Of a stretch of DNA of 64,000 bases, positions 15,263-22,491 are shown piece after piece. The notes under the pieces are model-generated. The model ran no database searches, had not been told where the DNA came from, and worked only from the letters and a program-made list of their open reading frames with translations. The position numbers and the translations under genes are program-made. The stretch is taken from positions 62,001-126,000 of the forward strand of contig CAMKEG010000007.1 of NCBI GenBank assembly GCA_946411505.1, in the 5' to 3' direction. Source of the stretch: an uncultured Treponema sp. Lineage in GTDB: Bacteria; Spirochaetota; Spirochaetia; Treponematales; Treponemataceae. Within the stretch, counting starts at the first letter, position 1. Every line of letters starts with the position of its first letter.

Positions 15263-16843
15263 TTATTTTTTTGCGATGTTCTTGAACTTGGCCTGGGATT
15301 TTTTAAAGTACAAGGCCTTGAACGGATGGATGTCCATCGCGTTTGAGACCCAGCCTCCGACGCTGTCCAAGTCGATTATGTTGCAAGTGACCGGGTGGCT
15401 TATCGGAATGACCTCGCCGCTTGCAAGCAAAATGTCCTCGGCCTTTGCCAAAAGCAAGTTGCGCTCCTTGCCGTCGTTTGTCAAGGCGGCTTGGTCCAGC
15501 AGGGCGTCAAATTCCTCGTTTTTCCAATGGGAGTCGTTCATCGATGAGTTTCCCCTAAAAAGCTCCAGAAAGGCCAGGGGGTCGGAAAAGTCGCCCACCC
15601 AAGTGTAAAGGAACAAGTCCGCCTTTGTGGAGGCGATTGAGGTCAAGTAAAATTGCATCGGGATTTTTACGGTCTTCAATTCAACGCCGATTTCCTCAAG
15701 GGAGCCGCGCAAAAGTTCGGCGCGGTTGGCGATGTATTCCGTGTCCGGGATTGCGAAAGTCAATTCAATTTTTTCAGACGACACGCCGGCGTTTTGCTTT
15801 GCCGCCTCAATCATCATCTTGGCCTCTTCAATGTCGGTGTAGTTCAAGCCTTCCGGGCTTTGGTATCCGGCGCTCGGGCACACCAATGTTTCGGCCGGAA
15901 ACATGCTGCCGTCGCGCAACTGCTTCCAAGGGATTGCGGTGAGGACCGCGTTCCTGAAATCGGAGCGGCTCCAAACTGGCGACTCGTTTTTAAAGAACAA
16001 GTATTCCGTTCCAAACTCGGCGGAAAGCTGGATTGATTTTTTGTCCAGAATTTTTTTGATTTCCCCCGCGCCGTCAATCCAGTCCGCGGCGCCTGTGTTG
16101 AAGGCGTGCGATTGCGCGTCAGTGTCGTCGGTGAAGTGGACCGCGATTGAAGGAATGCGGGTTTGCTCCGCGTTCCAGTAGTTTGGGTTTTTCTTCAGGA
16201 CAAGCTTGAAAGGAGTTGAACTTTCAATAAAATAGGCGCCGCTCGCGCTTGAGTCTTCGGGAACCGCCGCGAATGCGTGGTGGCACAAAATTTTATTTAG
16301 GTGGCTTGTCGGCCTTGTCAATTCAACGCTCAGCTTGCGGCCGCTTGCGTAAATGGCCACGTCCTCCCGCTTGCCGTTTAAAAGCCTGTATTCGCGAGCG
16401 CCCTTTATCACGTCCAAAAGCGACGAGTAGTAGGCGCCCTTGTTGGCGATTAAGTTGAGCCAAGAATCCTTTATTGTCTGCGCCGTTATTTCTTGGCCGG
16501 AAGATGTCTTGGCGCCTTCCCTTATCGTAAAAGTCCAGCGCAGCTTGTCGCGCGAAATCCTAAAGTCTTGGGCGAGCGCGTTGTCAGGTTCAAGCGTGGC
16601 GGAGTTGTAGGAAAAAAGGCCTTCGTAAACGCCGTTTAAAATTTGCGCTTCGGAGACATAGGCGCTTGTGTGCGGGTTGAGGTTTAGGTTGGCCATTGAG
16701 TGGAAAATCACGAGCTCCCGTTGGATGGAGTCGTCAATCTCGTCGCCAAGGGAAAAGGCCGCCGCGCAGTTTGCGGCAAAGAAAGCGGCGCAAAGAAAAA
16801 ACGCGCCAAGTAGTTTTGTAAAAGTTTTATTTGTCGAGTCCAA
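15263..16843 (-). CDS. oppA: Oligopeptide ABC transporter substrate-binding protein (OppA-like)
   Basis: The 526-residue secreted protein has an N-terminal signal (FLCAAFFAANCAAAFS) and the SBP_bac_5 fold. ELVIFHSMANLNLNPHTSAY leads into NGVYEGLFSYN, then RISRDKLRWTFTIREGAK and FYLTSIASTKADLFLYTWVG. It should capture short peptides in the periplasm. No permease or ATPase genes lie next to it, so its transporter partner must be encoded elsewhere or it acts alone. The signal contains a Cys in an AANCA context that could be a weak lipobox. Its start overlaps the upstream 470-residue unknown by 17 bases, so it belongs to that operon. Confidence 0.87.
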   Translation of the reverse strand: MDSTNKTFTKLLGAFFLCAAFFAANCAAAFSLGDEIDDSIQRELVIFHSMANLNLNPHTSAYVSEAQILNGVYEGLFSYNSATLEPDNALAQDFRISRDKLRWTFTIREGAKTSSGQEITAQTIKDSWLNLIANKGAYYSSLLDVIKGAREYRLLNGKREDVAIYASGRKLSVELTRPTSHLNKILCHHAFAAVPEDSSASGAYFIESSTPFKLVLKKNPNYWNAEQTRIPSIAVHFTDDTDAQSHAFNTGAADWIDGAGEIKKILDKKSIQLSAEFGTEYLFFKNESPVWSRSDFRNAVLTAIPWKQLRDGSMFPAETLVCPSAGYQSPEGLNYTDIEEAKMMIEAAKQNAGVSSEKIELTFAIPDTEYIANRAELLRGSLEEIGVELKTVKIPMQFYLTSIASTKADLFLYTWVGDFSDPLAFLELFRGNSSMNDSHWKNEEFDALLDQAALTNDGKERNLLLAKAEDILLASGEVIPISHPVTCNIIDLDSVGGWVSNAMDIHPFKALYFKKSQAKFKNIAKK

Positions 16844-18239
16844 GTTTTTTCAACTGCTCCTGTTCTTCCATGTAAGAGATGTATTCCGCGCGGCGCTGGT
16901 TGGTGTTGACCGAGTTGTTTTTTAGGGCCATCAATTCCATCGACAGTCCTTTGATTTTTGACCTCTTTTCCGCCGGAGCGTTGTTCTTGAAGTAGTCGTC
17001 AAAGGCCTTTGTCAATATCGAAATTTTTTGAAGCTCAGTGATTTGCTTGTTCAAGAATTCAAGAACCTTCATCTCTTCCGCGGCCTGAAACTTTCTGTAG
17101 CCAGCGCTGTTTTTTAGCGCGAAGGAATTGTAAAAGTTCATCTTCTTTTGAATGTCCGCGCAGAAGGGAGTGAAGGGCACCCTTTGCTTTCTTTGCGTGT
17201 TGGTGGCTTGGTCGATGATTGTCAAGTCGTACTCAACCGGCTTGTCCGGAATGCCGAACGCTTTTTTGAGCGCCGCGATGAATTTTCCCATAAAGGTGTT
17301 TGAGGCGCTTTGGATGATTTCGTTGTTTTCCTTGAGCTTGTTGAAAATTTCGGCGAGCGGCGTGCATTGGGCGCAAAGCGTGCGCACGGCGTCCAAAAGC
17401 ATTTCTTTTGTGTCTATCGTCTGGCTTTTCTTTTTGCTGTCGTCCTCTTTTATCGCAAGCCTTTCCAAAAAGGCGGCCTGCAGCTGCTCTTTGTCCGGGG
17501 CCTGGTCTTCGCGAGCGACTTCCTCCACAAGCTGTGTGTAGAAAGGCTCTTTTCCCATCACGCTTGTGAACATTTTTTTTATCGCGGCCACTTCTTCGCT
17601 TTGGGAGCTGAAGGCTTTTTCCTTGTCAAAATTTGGATGGCCAATCACTTGCGAACGGATTTTGTACTTGTAAATGTCCTTTTGGAATTCCGCCAAATCC
17701 TTCAACGACTTCGCGATGTTGTTGGTGGATTTTTGTATTTTTGCCAAAATGTCGCTTACGGAACTTGACGTCAGCGAGTCGGCGCCTTGCTTCATTTCAA
17801 AAACCAATTGGCCCAAGCCTCGGGTGTTTGGAATGGTGTTGTTGGGCGAAAGCGAGTTCCACGCGAATGAGTTGTTGTATTCAAGGAGCTTTTTTATTTC
17901 CGGAATTTTAAGTCCGTCAATCGTAAATTTATAGTAGGTGCAAATCCAATCCAGCATCGTTTCAAATTCGGAGAAGCGCGAGCTCATCACAGTTATTCGG
18001 TCTCCGTCGATGAAGGGCGAGTTGTCAAGAGGCTTTATGCCCGAAATCTTTTTGTCCAGCTTGTATGGGTCTGGTTTGAGAAGAGATTTTTTTATCAGCA
18101 AATCGTAAAGGTTTTTTACGCAAGTGTGGAAAAGCCTGTAGTTTTCCACCAGTTCTGGCATTACGTTGGCGTTATACCATTCAATTTTAGCTTGCGCGGC
18201 CTCGATTACTTTTTGCGAAAATTCATTCGGGTCTGCCAT
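16827..18239 (-). CDS. Spirochaete-type protein of unknown function (470 aa)
   Basis: I do not recognise this 470-residue protein. It has no signal peptide or membrane segment and is rich in Lys, Asp and Asn. It is predicted to be mostly alpha-helical with coiled-coil stretches (for example near residues 160-200 and 380-460). Two cysteines form CAQC near residue 285. It sits between a 298-residue unknown and an oppA gene, overlapping both neighbours by 17 bases, so the three are one translationally coupled unit. A cytoplasmic scaffold or accessory role is possible, but nothing in the sequence fixes it. Confidence 0.7.
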   Translation of the reverse strand: MADPNEFSQKVIEAAQAKIEWYNANVMPELVENYRLFHTCVKNLYDLLIKKSLLKPDPYKLDKKISGIKPLDNSPFIDGDRITVMSSRFSEFETMLDWICTYYKFTIDGLKIPEIKKLLEYNNSFAWNSLSPNNTIPNTRGLGQLVFEMKQGADSLTSSSVSDILAKIQKSTNNIAKSLKDLAEFQKDIYKYKIRSQVIGHPNFDKEKAFSSQSEEVAAIKKMFTSVMGKEPFYTQLVEEVAREDQAPDKEQLQAAFLERLAIKEDDSKKKSQTIDTKEMLLDAVRTLCAQCTPLAEIFNKLKENNEIIQSASNTFMGKFIAALKKAFGIPDKPVEYDLTIIDQATNTQRKQRVPFTPFCADIQKKMNFYNSFALKNSAGYRKFQAAEEMKVLEFLNKQITELQKISILTKAFDDYFKNNAPAEKRSKIKGLSMELMALKNNSVNTNQRRAEYISYMEEQEQLKKLGLDK

Positions 18240-19119
18240 ACTTACTATTATCGGCGCGTTTCTCGTAATTTATGAGCCATTTTTTTACCGGCTCCTTCCA
18301 ATCTTGGCAGGCCGCGGATTCTTGCTGGAACTGGACAAAAAGGCCCTTCATGTATTGAATGATTTCTTGGCGGTCGCCGGGCTGAATGTCGGTCTGCGCC
18401 TTGAACATCGAGTCCAAAAAGCCGAGGGCGTCGCCGTCGGTGAACAAGCCGGGAAAAAGTTTTGCGGTCATGTAGAGAGCGGCCGGAATGCAGTTTACGC
18501 TGTGCTGCTTTACGTAAAGAACTGTCTCCGCGATGTTGACCGCGCCGTCGTAAAGCTCCTTGTTCCACATTTCCGTCAAGGCGGATTCGTAGCCTTCGTC
18601 TTCAAAAACTTTTCGCATGAAAGAGTATGTGAGGCAGACAATCGTTATGTGAAGCGACGGAACGCAAAGATAGTGGGGGTCCAGCATGTGGACGCCGGCA
18701 AAATAAATTCTTCTTTTATAATGCGGACGGTTTGTCGTCGAAAACCTAAAACGGTAGATGTCCGCCGCGTTTTTATACGACTTTTTAAGGCAGTAGTAAA
18801 AGTCGATTAGGTGGGGCGCGGCTTTTTTTCGACCCAGCGTCGTCACCAAAAGCCCCAACGGACGAATCCAAAAGTTTACGAAGCCCAAGTAGTCCGCGAT
18901 GCGCCTTGGGTTGAAGCGGACTTTTTCGTCAAGCGGATTGTCCACGTGAACGATTGGCGTGCGCAGGAATTTAAATTTCCTAAGAAATTGAATTGAAAAA
19001 AAATCTCTGGAAACAGTCCGCAAATATGAAATCAATTCCACAAAAACCGCCGGGCTTGTGAGGCTTACGAACCAAGTGGGAAAAGTGCTGAAATCTTTTA
19101 ACGGCTTTTGCGCTCTCAT
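18223..19119 (-). CDS. Unknown protein with a weak PAP2-like motif
   Basis: From the ATG at 19119 the product has 298 residues; a TTG seven codons upstream is an alternative start. It contains CVPSLHITIVCLTYSF followed about 70 residues later by YVKQHSVNCIPAAL. The first resembles the PSxH block and the second the final His block of PAP2-type phosphatases and inositolphosphorylceramide-synthase relatives. The Arg-containing first and third blocks are not evident, and only a few hydrophobic stretches exist, so enzymatic activity is uncertain. It starts 1 base after the metF stop codon and overlaps the next gene by 17 bases. Confidence 0.55.
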   Translation of the reverse strand: MRAQKPLKDFSTFPTWFVSLTSPAVFVELISYLRTVSRDFFSIQFLRKFKFLRTPIVHVDNPLDEKVRFNPRRIADYLGFVNFWIRPLGLLVTTLGRKKAAPHLIDFYYCLKKSYKNAADIYRFRFSTTNRPHYKRRIYFAGVHMLDPHYLCVPSLHITIVCLTYSFMRKVFEDEGYESALTEMWNKELYDGAVNIAETVLYVKQHSVNCIPAALYMTAKLFPGLFTDGDALGFLDSMFKAQTDIQPGDRQEIIQYMKGLFVQFQQESAACQDWKEPVKKWLINYEKRADNSKYGRPE

Positions 19120-19120
19120 T

Positions 19121-19999
19121 TTACTTGTTGCACGCTCCAAAGATGTCGTCGACGTTTTGCATGATTGCCTGGGCGATTTCCGGCTTGTTCATTGTATAAA
19201 GGTGAACGCCGCGAATTCCGTTTGAAATCAAGTCGATGATTTGGTCGGTGGCGTAGGCGATTCCGGCCTGGCGCAAGGCCTCGGGCGAAGAGCCAAAGCG
19301 GTCGCAAATGGCCAAGAGCTTTCTGGGAATGAAGGCGTTTGAAAGCTTTATCATTTTTGGAATTTGGCTCGTCGCGGTTATCGGCATTATTCCCGCCAAA
19401 ACCGGCAAGTGGATTCCCGCCGCCTCCAGCCTGTACAAAAAGCTGTAGAGCATGTCGTTGTCAAAAAACATTTGCGTCGTCAAAAAGTCGGCGCCGGCGT
19501 CAACCTTGCGCTTTAAAAGCTCGATGTCTTCCATTCTGTTGGCTGACTCCGGGTGGCCTTCCGGATAGCAGGCCCCGCCCACGCAAAAGCCGGCCTGCTT
19601 AAGCGCGGCGGTTAATTCGTCGGCGTGCTTGTATCCGTCCCGCGTCGCCTCTTCTTCGGTCATTCCTTGGGGAATGTCGCCGCGCAAGGCCAAAACATTT
19701 TGGATTCCGGCGGCCTTCATTTCCTTGACGGCCTCGCCGATTTTTTCTTTTGTCGCGCTTACGCAAGTCAAGTGTGTCAATGACGCGGTTCCGCTGTCCG
19801 CGACCATTTTTGAAACTTCAAGCGTTTGGTCCTTTGTGCTTCCGCCCGCTCCGCAAGTGACGCTGATAAAGTCGGGCTTTAGCGCCGCGAGCGTCTTTAT
19901 TTTTTGCGGAAGGATGTCCAAGTTGCCCTGTTGTTTGGGCGGAAAGACTTCAAATGAAAGGGTGAGTTTTTTTTTGTCGAAAATTTCCTTGATTTGCAT
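19121..19999 (-). CDS. metF: 5,10-methylenetetrahydrofolate reductase
   Basis: This flavoenzyme makes 5-methyl-THF for methionine synthesis. The 292-residue protein shows LSFEVFPPK (with the catalytic-type Glu), PDFISVTCGAGGSTKDQTLE, HLTCVSATKEKI, LALRGDIP, FLTTQMFFDND and GIMPITATSQIPKMI in family order. Its length is typical of bacterial MetF. It is the first gene of the minus-strand unit continuing to oppA. A promoter whose -10 box ends 8 bases before the ATG and the absence of a Shine-Dalgarno predict a leaderless mRNA. Confidence 0.96.
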   Translation of the reverse strand: MQIKEIFDKKKLTLSFEVFPPKQQGNLDILPQKIKTLAALKPDFISVTCGAGGSTKDQTLEVSKMVADSGTASLTHLTCVSATKEKIGEAVKEMKAAGIQNVLALRGDIPQGMTEEEATRDGYKHADELTAALKQAGFCVGGACYPEGHPESANRMEDIELLKRKVDAGADFLTTQMFFDNDMLYSFLYRLEAAGIHLPVLAGIMPITATSQIPKMIKLSNAFIPRKLLAICDRFGSSPEALRQAGIAYATDQIIDLISNGIRGVHLYTMNKPEIAQAIMQNVDDIFGACNK

Positions 20000-20007
20000 A
20001 AGCGCTT

Positions 20008-20036
20008 ATTATAATGGAAAATGGGGGCGGACGCAA
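20008..20036 (-). promoter_or_regulatory. Promoter of metF, predicted leaderless
   Basis: On the minus strand TTGCGT (20031..20036), a 17-base spacer and a perfect TATAAT (20008..20013) are followed after 8 bases by the metF ATG at 19999. Confidence 0.7.
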
Positions 20037-20077
20037 GACTTTTGTTGATTTATCGGGCGCCCGCGCGTTTGGGGCCG

Positions 20078-21553
20078 CTACAGCTCGTCGCCTTGCCGCT
20101 CCAGCTCCAGCCGTTTTAGGCGCGCGGAATCCAGGACAACCGACAAATTTTTTTCTTGCGTCGGAAGGACCAGGCCTTTGGGGCCGTTCTTGGCGCGGCG
20201 CAAATGCTTGACTTGCGTGTAGTAAAGGTCGGCCTTTCCGTTTTTGCGCGCCTTGGAAAAGTAGACTGCCAAGTTTCCGGCGTCAAGCAAAATGTCAAGC
20301 GGAATCGTTTTTCCGGCGCGGTATTTTACAAAGACATAGCCGCCAGGGCAGTCGCGGGTGTGCAGCCACATGTCGCTGCCTTTTACGTGACGGCGCAAAA
20401 GCTCGTCGTTTTCGTTTGCGTCGCGGCCCACCAAAATCAGCCAGCCGTTCACCGTGTAGTCCAAGCCGGGGCGCGCCTTTTTTTGCTTTTGCTTTGGGGC
20501 GGAATCCTTTCGCAAAAGCTGCTCTATGCGGACCGGATTTTTTTCGTTCAAAATTTCTTGGTAGGCTTTTTCCAGCGCCGCCAACTTTCTTTGCGACAGC
20601 GCGATTTCGTCTTCCAGCTCTTTCGCGCCGCTGGCCTCTTTTTTATACAAGTCGTAGTAGCGCGCGGCGTTTTCTTGGGCGGATTTTTTTGGGTCTATCT
20701 TTATTTGAACGGTCGCTCCGCTTTCGTAGTCCACGCATTCCAAAAAATTCGATCCGGCTTGAATCAAATGCGCGTTGGACAAAATCAAGTCGCCCCAATG
20801 CTTTTTCTGGCCGCTCTTTTCAAAGTCGGCCTTTTTGGCTTGCAGGCGTTCAAGCGCCGCCTCCTGCTTTGAATGGCGCGTTTCATACCAGGCCTTCGCT
20901 TTTTCCAAAAGCGCCTCGCGGCTAAGGGTGGACGCGCTTTCGCTGTAAAACCAGTCGACCTTTTGGTTGAACGTTAGCGGCGGCCAGTCGGGGTGGGCGA
21001 GCGCGACCTCTTCCTGGACCTCCTCAAAGCCGCGGATTGGAAAGCGCCCGCCGTCTTGGGCTTGCCGGGCCTTTTCTTTGGCGCTTTCCCAAATCGCTTC
21101 TTCGTCAAAGACGCCGCCGGTGACCTCTCCTTTTTGCGGACGGCGGAACATCGTGTCCAAAATGTTGTTGTCCTTGTCGCACAAAATTATGTTGGCGGCG
21201 GCGCTCCACAAGCGGACAAACATCTTGAATTGTTCCTCGCCGTGGCCCAGCTCAAATTTTATGATTCGCTCCAAGCCCATTTGCGCGCAGGAAAGAATCT
21301 TTGCGCCGCGAATCCTGGACTTTAGGAATTCCATAAAGCGCAGGGGCTTTTCGTTTTTGGGAATTTTCCTCCGCGTTTCGTTAATCCGCGTGGCTCCGTT
21401 GGCCGCGCAAATCAAAACAGTCTTTGCCGCGCCTTCCTTGTAAACGTAGAGCGCGATTGTGTCGTAGCCGGGCTGGACAATGTCTTGGACAAAGCTTCCG
21501 GCCAAGTCGAGTTCGCTTAGGATTAAATTTATTTCGTTGCAATTGAGTGACAT
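20078..21553 (-). CDS. RqcH/NFACT-family ribosome quality-control protein
   Basis: The 491-residue product has an N-terminal NFACT-N (formerly FbpA) region, a long charged coiled coil (about 250-370), and the C-terminal NFACT-R block GSDMWLHTRDCPGGYVFVK with YYTQVKHLRRAKNGPKG. In B. subtilis RqcH binds 60S-like stalled 50S subunits with peptidyl-tRNA and adds alanine tails. The start MSLNCNEINLILSE at 21553 is used because earlier codons lie inside hepT. It lies 7 bases after the hepT stop without a strong ribosome binding site, so it is probably translated from the mntA-hepT transcript. That is an unexpected pairing of a toxin-antitoxin module with a rescue factor. Confidence 0.85.
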   Translation of the reverse strand: MSLNCNEINLILSELDLAGSFVQDIVQPGYDTIALYVYKEGAAKTVLICAANGATRINETRRKIPKNEKPLRFMEFLKSRIRGAKILSCAQMGLERIIKFELGHGEEQFKMFVRLWSAAANIILCDKDNNILDTMFRRPQKGEVTGGVFDEEAIWESAKEKARQAQDGGRFPIRGFEEVQEEVALAHPDWPPLTFNQKVDWFYSESASTLSREALLEKAKAWYETRHSKQEAALERLQAKKADFEKSGQKKHWGDLILSNAHLIQAGSNFLECVDYESGATVQIKIDPKKSAQENAARYYDLYKKEASGAKELEDEIALSQRKLAALEKAYQEILNEKNPVRIEQLLRKDSAPKQKQKKARPGLDYTVNGWLILVGRDANENDELLRRHVKGSDMWLHTRDCPGGYVFVKYRAGKTIPLDILLDAGNLAVYFSKARKNGKADLYYTQVKHLRRAKNGPKGLVLPTQEKNLSVVLDSARLKRLELERQGDEL

Positions 21554-21560
21554 AGTTTTG

Positions 21561-21971
21561 TTACGCAATTTTCTCGACGCTTTGGGCAAAAGCTTTAAAG
21601 TCGTCAAGATGGTTTTTGATTATGTCGTAAATTATTTTGCAGTCCAAGTTTTGGTATTGGTGGACGGCGATGTTCCTAAAGCCAACGGCGCGGCTTAAGT
21701 TCTTTGCGTTTTGCTCGTCAATAAGTTTGTTTTGCAAAAGGCGGTCAAAGGTCTCGGACATTGTCGCTGGCGTTTGCGTGTCATAGTCCAAAAGAATGTG
21801 GTTCCCAACGTCAACGCAAAGTTGGACCGCGCGCTGCAAGTTCAAAATGATTATGTCCTGTTTGTCGATGTTCTTTTCAAGCTCTTCGATTGTCGAAATG
21901 TTTTGCTCGTTTATTCTATGAACGCAGCGAATTAGCGCCGCAAGTTTTGTTTCAAGAACTTCTTTGTCCAT
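21561..21971 (-). CDS. hepT: HepT-type toxin (HEPN RNase)
   Basis: The 136-residue helical protein carries RNIAVHQY at 99-106, the R-X4-H-X-Y signature of HEPN RNases. In studied HepT/MntA systems the toxin cuts RNA and the partner nucleotidyltransferase silences it by adding AMP to the Tyr of this motif (here Tyr106). It overlaps mntA by 20 bases and lies 7 bases before rqcH. The length is typical of the family (about 130-145). Confidence 0.88.
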   Translation of the reverse strand: MDKEVLETKLAALIRCVHRINEQNISTIEELEKNIDKQDIIILNLQRAVQLCVDVGNHILLDYDTQTPATMSETFDRLLQNKLIDEQNAKNLSRAVGFRNIAVHQYQNLDCKIIYDIIKNHLDDFKAFAQSVEKIA

Positions 21972-22365
21972 GAATGAACCTCCGGATTTTTTCTCTGTTC
22001 ATGTATTGAATTGTGGGAAGAAAGTCTTCTTTAAAGCCCAAGGCTTTTGTCAAATGGCGGACGAACACAGGCTTTGAAATTTTTATTTTAACTCCTTTTG
22101 TCATGATTTGATAGAGGAAAATTCCTTCCGCCTTTGAAAGGTCGGCCAAGTCTATCTCACGGCGGCACAAAAGCGCCAAGTCTGTTTGGATGGAAGCCAA
22201 GCGGTCGTATTCAAGCGGGCTGGAAGAATGCACTGCGATGTCAATGTCGCTGAATTTGTTTTGCTTTCCGCTGGCGAAAGAGCCGAACAGAAGGACTGTG
22301 TCGATGTCCGTTTTTTGAGAAAAGTAATCTGAAATTTTTTGACGAATTTCTTCCGCCTCTGCCAT
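21952..22365 (-). CDS. mntA: MntA-type nucleotidyltransferase antitoxin
   Basis: The 137-residue protein has the minimal nucleotidyltransferase motif GSFASGKQNKFSDIDIAV, that is GS-X10-D-X-D at residues 28-42, and a later conserved acidic EIDLADL. MntA proteins AMPylate HepT and so neutralise it. It precedes and overlaps hepT, the standard order. The gene has no Shine-Dalgarno; a promoter whose -10 box ends 6 bases before the ATG predicts a leaderless mRNA. That promoter shares its -35 hexamer with the promoter of the divergent lipoprotein gene. Confidence 0.88.
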   Translation of the reverse strand: MAEAEEIRQKISDYFSQKTDIDTVLLFGSFASGKQNKFSDIDIAVHSSSPLEYDRLASIQTDLALLCRREIDLADLSKAEGIFLYQIMTKGVKIKISKPVFVRHLTKALGFKEDFLPTIQYMNREKIRRFIHGQRSS

Positions 22366-22371
22366 GCCATT

Positions 22372-22423
22372 ATTTTAGCGCGCAATAAAAAAAATTGCAA
22401 ATTTGCAAAAACTGTGTTATAAT
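22372..22423. promoter_or_regulatory. Back-to-back promoters sharing one -35 hexamer (mntA and lipoprotein)
   Basis: The self-complementary hexamer TTGCAA at 22395..22400 has a -10 box exactly 17 bases away on each side. Rightward lies TATAAT (22418..22423), driving the lipoprotein gene. Leftward on the minus strand lies TAAAAT (22372..22377), driving mntA-hepT. The hexamer is part of a perfect 14-bp palindrome, TTGCAAATTTGCAA (22395..22408). Two polymerases could not occupy both promoters at once. Confidence 0.75.
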
Positions 22424-22491
22424 CGGCTATTATTCGCGCGAATTTTATGAAAGCGGCCGGATAAAATTCAATCATGCAAGGAGAGAACAGC

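Noticed and set aside
18248..18274. Sigma-28-like GCCGATAA on the minus strand upstream of the 470-residue gene
   Set aside because: The only nearby TAAA is 13 rather than 15 bases away, and the sequence is codons of the upstream gene; probably chance.
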